This document shows, piece by piece, positions 9,440 to 20,025 of a DNA stretch of 64,000 nt. The stretch covers positions 310,001 to 374,000 of the forward strand of contig JBLDXI010000010.1 in NCBI GenBank assembly GCA_047495785.1. The letters are read 5' to 3'. The DNA is from Lepidodermella squamata. Taxonomy: Eukaryota > Gastrotricha. Both the position numbers and the translations under genes were made by a program. Below the pieces are notes generated by a model. The model was not told the DNA's origin and did not search any database. It saw nothing but the letters and a program-made list of their open reading frames with translations. Within the stretch, counting starts at the first letter, position 1, and every line of letters starts with the position of its first letter.

Positions 9440-12400
9440 TTAGCGTCTTTGAGTAGGTTGGCTATTTGAGTAAAGATGATTATTCAGGATCCTAATGCTA
9501 TCCTTAAGGATTTGATGGGCCATATCAACAGCTGTACTGCTGCTGATTCCGTAATCTTGAAGTAATTGGATCGCTTCTTTGGTTAGCGAGCCCCGTGTGC
9601 CGATATAAAGGCCGTGTACTTCTATCGAGTCCAAATCAAAGGCTTCGCAGATGAACTTGCTACACGGCTCGTAGATCGAACGCTTCTCAATGTCGACATC
9701 TCCGAATTTACCTTCTGATGATTCAAATCTAATTGTGGGGTCGATGATTGCTCCATGTCTGCTTCCTCTTCGAAATGCCAATATATCAAAACGCCGAGAG
9801 GATCCGTTTTCGGCTATACAGTGTCCCTCTTCAGTCTTCAGTGACGTTGTATCCTTGGCGTCGTAGTTCCAGAGCAATCTTCTGGCGGATTTTGTTGTGC
9901 CTCGACGTTATCAGCAGCGAGTTAAAGGGGCAGGCGCCCAGAACGTGTGCTAGGGATTCAATCTCAGCGCCGCATCGGCGGCACTGGCGTCCGTCCTGGC
10001 TGACACCCGGTACACCTCTAACTGGAGCCGTGTTAGTCGACATTTTCAAAGCCATCGTCCATTCCGCAACACTAAGTCCATTTCTTCGCAGTACCCAGTT
10101 GTTTGTTTTCGGTACGCATTTAAACTGTGAAACTCCTCTTCCTTTTTGATCAAGGTTACACCATGATTGGAATTCCTTCATTCGTAGGCCGTTTCGAATC
10201 ATTTTTACATTGGGCGGTAGAATCCTTTCAGTGTCTTCTGTGTAATTTCCTTCCGAGTCACCATCCGAGCCTTCATTCAAATCAGTTTCTGTTAAGTCAA
10301 CTCCGATTCTAGCGAGACAGTCTGCCATTTCCGATTCAAGGTCCCTACATGCAAGTACAAGTGGCTCGCCGTTGATCAACAGCTTTCTGCAGATATTGTA
10401 AATTTGTAAATATGCTTCCCAGGACGCTTTTGGTAAACCGAGACCGCGGTGTTTCCGGGCAGAATAAAAGAAACTTGAAGGCGTGCTGGTTGGAAGTCCA
10501 ATGAATTCTTTAACCACACTTCGCAAAATTGTATCGACAGAATCAAGGAACGTTTTCCTTATAGCTTTTGCAGGAGCGGTTTGAAAAGGATATATTAGTT
10601 TAGGCCATATAAATTGGGTCAATATAGTCAGCTTCTGGTCGGCGTGAAGAAGATTTGACTTTGCCAACAGTTCGAGCTGGAGTTCTGAGATAACAGCCCC
10701 CTCGTCAATAACTATTTCATCTTTGAACGTGACACACAAATATTTTATAGTTTCTTCTTCATCGATGGCAGGTATCAAGTCTCCATTGCTCAATACCAAC
10801 GGCTCTGAATTAAGAACGCCATCTTCAACAATTATGGCGACACACTTTTTGACATTGACCTCCAAACCAATCTGCGAAAACAAATTTCTTGCCATGTCAA
10901 CGAGGTATGCAGCCGATTCGCGGCTGTTTCCGATAGGGGTTGTGTCATCGGCAAATCCAAGAACCGATACATTCGGTAGATCAGACGAAAATTTGAAGCC
11001 ATAAGCGTCAGCAACTTCACGTTCGGATAATTCACGAATGACATAATCAATGCAGAGATTAAATATCGTAGGTGATATCGGCGACCCTTGCATCACTCCG
11101 CGTTCAAACGTTATTTTAGATGTCCTGAGTCCGTTTGCTTCGATTTGAGTAGAATTATTACTTACAAGTTCCATAAGCATAGATCTCAAATCGTCCGGGA
11201 TAGCTAGTGTTTCCAGGGTCCGTCGAATATGCTCAAAACCGATGTTGTCAAATGCCTTAGCTAGATCGAGAAACGTTACAACGCATGTAGATTTGTCTGC
11301 TTTCGCTTTTTTAAGACACCCAGATACGATAGATGAGTTAATATGAGTTCCAGGGCAGGATGTAAATCCGCGTTGGCTCGATGAAAAACAAACATATTCC
11401 CGCAGTCGTCGATCCAACATTCGCTCAAATATGCGCCTAACAAGCGATGTGATTGTTATTGGCCTCCAGTTGTTAGGATCATTAAGGTCTCCGGATTTAT
11501 CTATTAACACGGTTCTTGCGACTTTCAGACTAGTAGGCAGCAGTTTTCGTTTCAACATGACGCTGTAAATGAGAACAAGAACATCAAGACAACCTTCAGC
11601 ATGGATTACTCGCATGAGCGTTCTATCAGGACCGGGAGAAGTGTCCAGAGCTATACCTGCTGCTGCTGCTTTGATCTCATCTAAAGTCGTTTCGAGCTGG
11701 AAAGAAGTGTTTATGTTTTGTTGATCATTATTCGCTATCGGATTTCCATAGATCGGTCGCGTGGCATTGTTCGGTTTACCCCATCTAGATGAGAAGAACG
11801 TAAACAATTGTGATATAGGTACCATGCAGCCTTTTGATTTTGTTTTGCTGGTTACAAGTCTAGTAACTTGGCGGCGTCGATTGTAGTAGAGATATTGAGC
11901 TAACTCATATTCATACTGATGTCTTGATTTCGCTCTTGAACGCTTCGCTGCTCTAGCCGGATTGGAGGATGTTTTGTAAGCCTTTTTCGATGACGAAGCT
12001 TTGTTCGCTTTCTTCTTCTTACGAGCTGCGACAAACTTCCTAGCCGGGTGTTTTGGTCCCGGCAAGTCGTCAATCACATTCGGTAGGCCTTCTAGAAATT
12101 CTGATGTCGCTTGATCAAACTCATCATCGGAGCAATTGTTTGAAATCATGTTCCTAAACTTGATATTCCATTCCGTCAAAAATGCTATAGGTTTTCGACC
12201 GCCATTAGCAACTTGATCTTTCACCGAGTCTGGTAGGATCGAATCAGGCTGGGATGATGCGAACTTTCTCACAGTCTCGTTTCGACGCTCTTCTGGATGG
12301 GATCTAGTAATGTGCTGAGCTAATCCTTTGGCAGTACCGAATTTTCGATCGCAGTGGGGACAATCAACAGGTTTAGGTTCTTTATCGCAAGTGACGGCAT

Positions 12401-12779
12401 TGCTATGCTTCATTCTAATGTGGTTACTGAGGCCCCTATTATCAACAAATTTTGCTTTACAATTCTCTTCTGGACAGGAAACCGTTTTTTCTTTTCTAGC
12501 AGCCCTTCCGTTCAAGTTAGTCGTTGGGACATGCATGGTTGCTGCTGTGGCGGACAAATTCTCCGGTTCACGTTCAGTTTCGTCAGCAACCATCAGTGTT
12601 GAGTTTACCGAACCGTTAAGCACACTTTCCACTTGATCAACAACAAGTTTGCCAGACCATGAATCGCCGATAGCATTCAGCTCTTTTTCAGTAGGCGGGC
12701 CCGGGTTGGTTTCGATATCCCCCGCTGTCATAAGTAACAAGTATACTAACCAATCAGCTCTGCCCCTGCTTCGGGACAC
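9440..12779 (-). mobile_element. R2-clade non-LTR retrotransposon, frameshifted
   Basis: The main frame (12779 to 9831, 982 codons, open further upstream to 12854) has the R2-type order. It begins with a 2A-like DIETNPGP, then two C2H2 zinc fingers (about residues 100-125 and 138-160) and a basic region. The reverse transcriptase has LIDKSGDLNDPNNWRPI, motif A FLDLAKAFD, motif B GVMQGSPISP and motif C FADD. A CCHC knuckle follows (CRRCGAEIESLAHVLGAC). The frame then stops at 9831. The restriction-like endonuclease domain (SSRRFDILAF..GAIIDPTIRFE, and GLYIGTRG) continues in another frame at 9877-9440, so a single-base shift near 9831-9840 separates nicking from RT activity in this copy. All catalytic motifs otherwise look intact, so the lesion is recent, a programmed shift, or an assembly error. 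The element is not in 28S rDNA. Confidence 0.88.
12696..12740 (-). other. 2A-like ribosome-skipping motif at the retroelement N-terminus
   Basis: The reverse complement encodes LLLMTAGDIETNPGP followed by Pro, matching the consensus D-x-E-x-N-P-G-P | P of 2A and 2A-like sequences, with the expected hydrophobic stretch (WLVYLLL) upstream. Such motifs cause a skipped peptide bond between Gly and Pro. They are known in several non-LTR retrotransposon clades (for example L1Tc and CR1-like), usually near the N-terminus. Here skipping would release a short leader and leave the zinc-finger/RT protein starting at Pro28 (numbering from 12779). Confidence 0.8.
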
Positions 12780-12813
12780 TAGTTTTTGCGAGGAATGTCT
12801 CGGTATGATGACT

Positions 12814-13311
12814 TCAGGAGATGATTTCAGGAAATGTGTAATGCAGGCGTGGGGTTATTGATGAGCAGGCAGGAATATCGTCGTGCAAGCCGCGCATGAT
12901 TCTCTTACCAAGAGTAAAGCAAATCAAAAGCATAGTAATACGACGTTTGGCGGCTTGGCCGCTAGGCGATGGTCGTTTTCGTGCGAGCTGAATAAAGCAA
13001 GCTTTGCGGCGTTCCATTTCGAATGATTTCCAGCATGATAGCATGTAATCGAAGTAGATAACAGAGAGGATAGCCACAGGAATTGATGCAGACAAACATA
13101 GTTCCGGGGTGAAAAATGAGTAAACAGTGGCGAGAACATTCAAAAAATCAAAAAATTTTGGATATTTTGATATCAGTAGATTCGCCGCATTGAGCTGAGT
13201 ATCCTGAACGGTAATTCGAATGATGCAGATCAAGATAACCTGGTAAAAAAGGGTAAAAACGCGCTTCGTAGGCGTTTTCAAAGTTGAATTCGAAAAAAAT
13301 AGATGTTGCAT
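12814..13311 (-). CDS. Hypothetical ORF with hydrophobic segments
   Basis: An ATG-started frame of 165 codons contains two hydrophobic stretches (FYQVILICIIRITV and ASIPVAILSVIYFDYML), followed by a basic segment (ARKRPSPSGQAAKRRITMLLICF) that superficially resembles the loop 3/TM6 junction of a GPCR. No family is recognisable. It sits between the right palindrome arm and the retroelement 5' end and may be a fragment of a decayed receptor, or simply chance. Bases 13312-13494 show nothing further. Confidence 0.25.
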   Translation of the reverse strand: MQHLFFSNSTLKTPTKRVFTLFYQVILICIIRITVQDTQLNAANLLISKYPKFFDFLNVLATVYSFFTPELCLSASIPVAILSVIYFDYMLSCWKSFEMERRKACFIQLARKRPSPSGQAAKRRITMLLICFTLGKRIMRGLHDDIPACSSITPRLHYTFPEIIS

Positions 13312-13494
13312 TTAGGTGGAAATTTTTCTGACTCTTTGGTCCGCGAGCAACTTGATGTTGGAGGGACATTAAATAATAACTCTTGAAAACTACCATACAG
13401 CGGACAAAAGACAAAACCTGCTGAAGTACTGTATTTATACATTTTTACATGACACCTTAACTTTATACTATTCATTCATGTGTTTGAACAATTC

Positions 13495-14956
13495 AAAGAC
13501 TATAAAGAAAATATAGGTTAAATTTCCATCTTTTCCCGTCATTTATTCCAGGTTTATCATTCACCTCTCACGCCACTCTCACTATTATCCTATGCTATCA
13601 GCAAACCAGCGAGCTGCTCCTCCTCACGGGGCACAAGCCTCAATGGTGCGATCGTGAGACAGGTGTATTCAAAGCGTATCTTGCGATTGGGTATATCGCG
13701 TTGCATGTGCCATCTCTGCATGAGGCCACCGTTTGGACAGTTAACTCTGTGATATACCAAGACATCAACGCGGTTTCGCGGTTCGCCTCCTTCCCTTTCG
13801 GCGTTGTAATCGGTTGCTAGCGCCGTGGTAGTGGTAGTAACACTGCTTTCTACCTGTCATGAGACAGAAAATAAGACAGGATTAACCTAGCTGGTTTACT
13901 GCCGGATCTCACTTCTGCAAGGTCTTCCCCGACGTGTTTGGGGGTCAAATCACCTCAATACCTACCTGGCAGCAAGTGTAGACATATCGAATTTGTTCAG
14001 AAGAATGTTGTTGCTGGAAGCTTTGCAGAACCTCATTGGCGTTGCACTTGATGTCCTGTCTATCCAGGTAAACGAAATTACCGGCACCCCAATCCGTCCA
14101 GTCATTTGTAACTTGTCTGCACTTTCCGACAGACGGGGCTTTGCAGCACGTGTAATTAATATGCACGGCAAAAAAAGTAATAATCGGCCTGTCGACCCTC
14201 CACGTAGCCAGGTAGCTTCCGTCAGCGCAGTAGGGGCGAAGATCGTCGAGAGTAAACAAATCGAAAGTTCTGCGTCCGTTGTTGCCGGTTTGAAACTCTT
14301 CATTGGAGCACACAACAGCTTGCGTGGTGTTGGCTGAACTTTCTGAAAAGATTAATGCGATGTGAGCTAAAAATTGAACAAAGAGACGGGAACTCACGAC
14401 TAAAGGCGATGCCTAAGGTCGCCGCGAGAACAACCAGTCTCAAACTCATACTATGAACAAGTTAAAAGCTTCAAGTTGTATTTAATACGAAAAGCGGATG
14501 AATGACTTGATGAAACTCCAGCCAGTCGAGCTGCTGCGATGTTTTCGGGCAAAGTTATTTTTAACCCTGCTACAGCTGAGCATGCTTTTCGCGAAAAAAA
14601 ACAGCAGGGTTGAGGGGACAGATACGCAGCAATTGTTGGCGCACATCAACGATAAAATAATAATAATTATCAGTATAAAAACACGTATTAACTTTCAGCC
14701 GTCATAGCCGAACTTTCTTCATAGCTATTATTCAAAACATTGCTTTAGCATTCGTGTATAGGCAGCCCTATGCAAGTGCAATTTGGACAAAATTACGCAG
14801 CTAGCCGGATGGTTATTTATAGTTGTTGATCTTGTCCAACTACTTCAGCTGGTTTTGACCTCAATATTGACGGATGAATTAATCATGGATATTTGACAAA
14901 ACCATTTGCACATAAATTGTTGAAAATGAGCCAGATGTGACTCTTATGGAAGAAAA
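13495..14956. repeat. Right arm of the 1.46-kb inverted repeat
   Basis: This is the reverse complement of 6656-8117 with only a few substitutions and no indels. The 5,377-bp spacer between the arms (8118-13494) contains the R2-type retrotransposon. Confidence 0.9.
13590..14449 (-). CDS. Small secreted cysteine-rich protein (copy 2)
   Basis: This is the mirror copy of the gene at 7163-8022, with the same three-exon structure (14449-14398, 14342-13966, 13853-13590) and 230 codons. The mature N-terminus differs by one residue (Ser for Thr: QSSANTT versus QSTANTT). Splice sites and stop codon are intact, so both copies appear functional. Confidence 0.7.
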
Positions 14957-16067
14957 TTGGCTATTCTGGTTGGTTAGACTTGTTGAAACATGGACAAAGT
15001 CTGCGTTCTATTGGGCATACTTTTTTGTTGAGATTATCACTCCCAGAGCAACATTTCAGCAATCATCACGAAAAATGTATATTATGGAATTATTGACGAG
15101 ATGAGCCAATTTTTCTACTATTCAGTCCCCGAATCCTGAAAATTCCAATAAAGCACTTACCGTATTACCGCGCCTTGAGTGCTATGCCACTGTGGCTCGT
15201 TTTACAGTGACAAGTCAAAATACCCCGTTCATAGTATGTTTCACTTTATAGTGGCATGACACTCAAAGCGCCATAATACGGTATACGGTATTGTGCTGTT
15301 AGTGTTATAAGCTGTTTTGTGGTTATACTTCTCCATTAGATAGCCCGCAGATATTTCGATATCCTCCCTAAATTTTATTGCATCGAACAGCGATCATACA
15401 TTTGTCTCTTTCGGTCACAGAATTGATCGCATTTCATGTGTTATCAACTTCTTATGAGCCGTTGAACTGTCGCACCAGACTGGACTATAACCTTGCGCGA
15501 AGCTCGTGGAATTGCTTTAAGTAGATTCGCAGCCACATAAGGTCAATAGTAGAATCACAAAAAGTTTAGAAAGTTGGTAGCATTCGAGAATTGCTAGGAT
15601 GACTTGTATCCCTGCATCCTAAGAAATATATCGGATGGTCTTGGTGATTTGATCTGGCTAGCGATTTATGATTAGCAATTAGCAACGATTCCGCCGTATT
15701 CGAGGAATGCTTGACACGCGACTCGCTTGGCATGATTCGTATACGACAAAATCTGACCCACCAATCAAGGTTGGGTTTCACGATGCGCGATTAGCCAAAA
15801 GTTAGTAGCACTGATTTATAAGGAGCCGTGAAACTCAGAAAAAGAAGCTTATTCGTGAAATAATTCAATTGATGAAGATTAAACCATAGATAGAATTCGA
15901 GCCATTGCCCGCGAATTTCAGACGGAACTTGCTGGCTTCGCAAGCATGTCAAAAACATTTCCTGGCACGAGGTCACTCGAATTTCAACTTCGGAAAATAT
16001 ACATCCTTTATACACCGTTGAAAGTTATTAAAGTTCCCTTTTTCTTGGCTTTCAATCAAGTTTCTAC
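14957..16067. other. Non-coding interval with one small MITE
   Basis: Apart from the hairpin at 15159-15283, I see no gene, RNA gene or clear repeat here. Short ORFs in the interval lack composition or motifs that would support coding. Confidence 0.4.
15159..15283. mobile_element. 125-bp hairpin MITE
   Basis: Imperfect inverted repeats of about 35 bp (TACCGTATTAccGCGCcTTG.. and its complement ..CGCCATAATACGGTA) enclose about 55 bp. TA at both ends is consistent with a Tc1/mariner-type target. There is no coding content. Confidence 0.5.
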
Positions 16068-17312
16068 ATGCATATCTTGACGTGGACTATACTTCTAGCT
16101 TCAGTGCTCCTGGTCGAAGGCCCGAAATACGTCCCTCTAAGAAGTTTTATTTTGAGAACTGGCCAACCAGGCTCGAATGGAACTGCTTGCCTGGCATTTC
16201 ACAAAACCGCTGTTGACGAAGCTAACAAACGCCCGGAAATCCTGCCACGCTAAAAAATCGTCCTTCAAGCTGATGATGAAGAGATTGCAGGCACTGTTAT
16301 TCCTTCTAAATTGGTCAAGCTCTCGGAATGGTCCGTCAAAACCCCGCACTTTTTGTAGGAGGAACGGGTAACAGCCAGTTGGCAGCTCCCATCGCTAAAT
16401 TCTATAAGATGCTCCAATTTTCCTACTCATGTAGCGCGATCAACATTCTAGCTCTCCGCCATCTAACAATGGCAACATTCCGACCTCAAATGCCGATGGA
16501 AAACATGGCGACAGCTGTCATCAAGCTACTGAAAGATGTCGGGAGATGGCGAAGAATCGGTTTCTCTAGCGTTTCGGTATAACTCTCTATTTGACGGTAA
16601 CTCGTATCTCGCCATTGTTCTCTAGTTGCGGTAAATAGTTTACCGTAAACGGCACTACACTGCGGCACTAAAACGTAAAATACTCGCGTGCGGTAAAATT
16701 AATTTCTCTGCGGTAAGTTCAGCTCACCATATTATCTTGTAATGAATAGTAGGAATTACATGCATATTATGGAGGAATAGAAATGGAGTTGGAACCTTGC
16801 AAGGAACCTTGTAAGGAACCATGTGGAACCGTATTCCTTCAAAGGTTGAAACCGCGCTTGGGTTATCTGATGGTGCGCGCGCGCAGTCGCTCACGTACTT
16901 GCAATAGAGCGTGTTACGCAACCGCCGTAGTGCATTGCTGCAAGCCGCAAGTGCTTCTGCGGTAAAACCAACGCCGCGTGCGGTAAAAATTAACATACGA
17001 GGCGGTGTTAGTTTTACCGCACGAGCATTAAGGTGACCTTGTTTGTGTGCTGCGGTAAAATGCTTACCGTCAAATGGAGACTTATACCGAAACGCTAACG
17101 AGCGTGATTTGTGCTCCACTAGACATATCGACGCTGGTGAACTCGCGTCCGATATTTTGGCAGAATTTCAAATTAGCGGCTGTGAAATCAATGCTCCCGA
17201 GGCGATAATTAGGCAACTTTGGATGATACAGAATACAGTCCTTAACAATTCGGAACCTGATTCACCTGATTCATGCAGTCAATCGAGCCCATCGTACTCG
17301 CAAGAAGGATAG
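16068..17312 (+). pseudogene. Decayed receptor ligand-binding (ANF-receptor-like) gene
   Basis: The translated pieces resemble the PBP1/ANF-receptor extracellular domain of receptor guanylyl cyclases or GABA-B-like receptors. They are a signal peptide (MHILTWTILLASVLLVEG), an A-x-x-E-A-N..ILPR helix, a V-GGTGNSQLAAP loop (counterpart of VGPGCS..AAP), LQFSYSCSA, ATFRPQMP and LLKDVGRWRRIGF. Lesions are an in-frame TAA at 16252-16254 where Tyr is expected (ILPR-stop-KIVLQ), a frameshift near 16360 (FL-stop versus FVGGTG), and a 527-bp MITE at 16569-17095. Removing the MITE plus one TA copy rejoins GFS with NERDLCSTRHIDAGEL in frame, continuing the receptor fold. The frame ends at 17312 without a transmembrane segment. 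It is adjacent to the LPMO-like gene, and a relic of the same arrangement lies at 5.5-6.4 kb. Confidence 0.6.
16569..17095. mobile_element. 527-bp MITE with GCGGTAAA repeats
   Basis: Inverted ends of about 33 bp (GCGTTTCGGTATAA.TCT.. and complement) are flanked by TA on both sides (16567-16568, 17096-17097), a Tc1/mariner-style duplication. The interior carries many copies of TGCGGTAAA or its complement TTTACCGCA. There is no transposase. It is inserted in an exon of the receptor pseudogene. Confidence 0.7.
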
Positions 17313-17848
17313 CATGCAGTCCGGACACCCTCCAGTACCTCCCGTCGCCAGGACTTGCTCTTTTCCGTCATCCTTTCTCTTAAAATATCCGTCTATGTCC
17401 TCAACGCCTTGCTAGCTCTGCTGCTCCTCCTCCTCCAGATCAAACCATTTATTATTACTGTTATTTTTCAGAAAAGCGAAGAGACCGGCTTTGAACTAAT
17501 AAGATGACAGTTTTACCTCACGAGTATAGCATGCAAAGGGCCTACGTACGGCTAGTTTCTCGGAAATTGTCATGTAACAAGCCTCGTCTTAAAATCTGAC
17601 TATCATCCATTGGTGACGAAAGAACGCATTGTTCAATTTTGTTAAAGCATTTTTTGTTTTATTTTCTGTTTTTATCAACATTAATTATCCGTAACACATC
17701 AAACGCAGTTGAGGTGCATCAGAGATGACGTAGAACAAGGAGCAAACTGGAAAAGATGAGCACGTTATTTCACCTATATAAAACTGACCTCGTTGTTGTG
17801 TGAATCAAATCAGTATTTTCCACGTAACGTTTCAAATTCAACTCATCC
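17313..17848 (+). promoter_or_regulatory. Upstream region and TATA promoter of the LPMO-like gene
   Basis: The interval carries no gene. A TATATAAA box at 17775-17782 lies about 70 bp before the ATG, in a block (CACGTTATTTCACCTATATAA and following) that is strikingly conserved in the truncated copy at 5919-5945. Conservation of this block between otherwise diverged copies supports its being the core promoter. Confidence 0.5.
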
Positions 17849-19784
17849 ATGCTTTTTCTGTTGATCGTCAGCATTTTACTAAATGCACAAGGTGCTCTCA
17901 GCCAGAGTTGGATTGCATGTACCGATTACTCAGAATACTCAGGTACCATCGAGGATAAGACCTAAGTGTATATTTACTATCCTCTCTTATACAGGTGTAA
18001 CGTATTCACATTCGAAATGCCGAGGGTGGCCTCGAGAAGGTGCTAAGTATACTCCACAAACTGGTAACTTCGGCGAAGATACCCAATTTAGTTACAGGGA
18101 TCCAAGCGAGGAGAAGCCGTGCCTGTCTGATCGAGATGACGATGGAGCTTACACCAGCGACCATCCAATGGCAATTTATTACGCTGGTCAATCAGTCGTC
18201 ATAGCTCATCCAACAAAAGGGCACGCGAACGACAATCGTTGCGGGAGTAGAGATGTTCCAGATCTTGGTAGTTCTGTCTATGGCTACCTAACATCACCTT
18301 CGTCGAAGAACGACCCTAATTTCTCGGATTTCATCTCAAGCAATAACCTTGTCCAAGATTTTGGTTCGTCGCCCTTTGGACCTGATGCGAGTGACGCCGA
18401 GCTGTCAACATATCCGAAACCCGGGTTCCAAAATGCACCCGGATTCTGCAGCAACAAAGACAAAGCGCTTGCCACGAATAACTTCACGATACCGAATTTC
18501 TGGCAGCCTGGTAGATATTCGTTTCTATGGATGTGGCATTTCACTAACTTGGAGGATGACACTTACACTACGTGCTGGGAGGCTGATGTTTATGCGACGA
18601 AAGAAGAGGCTGATGAGGCTTTGAGTAAGAGAACCGGAGGCGTGAAAACGACAACTAGGCAAACAACGAAGGCCACAACACAACAAAAATCAACAACGTC
18701 GAAGGCGGTGCCAACCGTGGCCCCATCCACTACCAGGGTAAGACGACTTCTATCGAAACATTTGCTGAATCCAATTTCATCATAATTTTAAGCCGACAAA
18801 GGCAACGATTCCTACAAGCACTAAAACTGCAAATACCACAACCACTACTACTACGACCACCAGAATGACAACACCTAAAACCACGACTACTACAGTCAGA
18901 GCTTCAACAGTTCGCCCAACGACGACGACTACAAGGATGAGTTCAACCTCAAGACCCGCAACAATGCAGCCTAATACCCCATCGACGACTCAAGCATCGT
19001 CAAGTATCGAAACAGATTGTACGAAGTGGTCCTCGAAACCTCAAGCGACTGGATTCCGGATCAGTCAAAACTGGGGCTCTGGTGGAAATGGAGAACTCGA
19101 CATGCCGACTGATGCTGACAACAATTACGTATGGCTGAAATTTCCAACAGTAATAGCATCGCTAAAGGTAAGCAACTCATAGACTTTTGGTATTCTTTCT
19201 CATGATTTTCAATTTAGGTATGGGGAGCTGACGTCACAAGCGGTCCGGAACTACACGCTCAAGGAATTTACACCGTGGAACAGAGAGACCCTTACTACCG
19301 CCCGGCGAAAGCTGGGTTCAGCATGCAGGTCACAAGCGACAACTCCCAGCCTCAGTGTCAGCTCAATGCGAATTTTGTTGAGGTGAAGGTTATCAAAAAG
19401 GGGCAAAATTCGACGGATTCAGGTGGCAGTTCTGGCGCTTCAGATTGCCACGCGTGGAAAGCGAAACCCCAAGAGGCAGGCGTACGATACACTGGGTATT
19501 ACTTCAATTCAGCTAACGGAGAAATAGACATGCCAAGCGATGCGGACAATAACTACGTCATGATCAAATTCCCGCTGACTGTTGCAAATTTCAAGGTTTG
19601 GGGCGCTGATATCACAAGTGAGGATCTACGAGGTGTTGAGGCGACCTACACGATCGAACAGCGAGACAAATACTACCGCCCCGCAAAGGCCGGATTCAGT
19701 GTTCAATTCAATTCCGATAATACGAACCCGGAATGCCCGGTTCTTATTCAATTCATTGAAACGAGGGTGATTAAGAAATCGTAG
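17849..19784 (+). CDS. Secreted LPMO-like protein with two CBM2-like modules
   Basis: Four exons (17849-17942, 17995-18737, 18793-19167, 19218-19784; introns 50-55 nt) give 592 aa. A signal peptide (MLFLLIVSILLNAQGALS) leads a core of about 230 residues. It carries a DHPMAIYYAGQSVVIAHPTK strand, a GHANDNRC segment, FCSNKDKALATNNFTIPNFW and a final YSFLWMWHF..YTTCW. This resembles secreted LPMO/chitin-binding-like beta-sandwich proteins. The mature N-terminus is Gln-Ser-Trp, not His, so the copper-brace N-terminal His of true LPMOs is absent. A Thr-rich mucin-like linker (about residues 250-350) follows, then two homologous modules of about 105 aa, each with a W..KP..G.R start, DMP.DADNNYV and EQRD.YYRPAKAGFS. 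These look like CBM2-type polysaccharide-binding folds. A role in binding or remodelling chitin or cellulose is inferred. Confidence 0.6.
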
Positions 19785-20025
19785 AGAACCGTCGTTTTCT
19801 GTGCTGTGATTCAACAGATCAGCTGCAGTTTCAATATAAAAAATTTTGTTTTCGTGGTTGACTTTTCTATGGCCCATGAAGGCGGATATGATATATTTCC
19901 GCAAGTTATTGCAGTAAAGCTAAAGCAAACATTTGTGTCGTTCGAATCCAATGTAAACACAGCCCTGCAATCTCTCCGAAATTGATGCAAGGCTTATAAT
20001 TGAATTGTCACTTATTTTTACAGAT

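Noticed and set aside
9831-12779. R2 insertion in 28S rDNA
   Set aside because: No rRNA sequence flanks the element; the surroundings are the palindrome arms and unique DNA.
16783-16965. 60-aa ORF beginning MELEPCKEPCKEPC
   Set aside because: It lies within the MITE at 16569-17095 and its repeats derive from a GGAACCTTG-type simple sequence.
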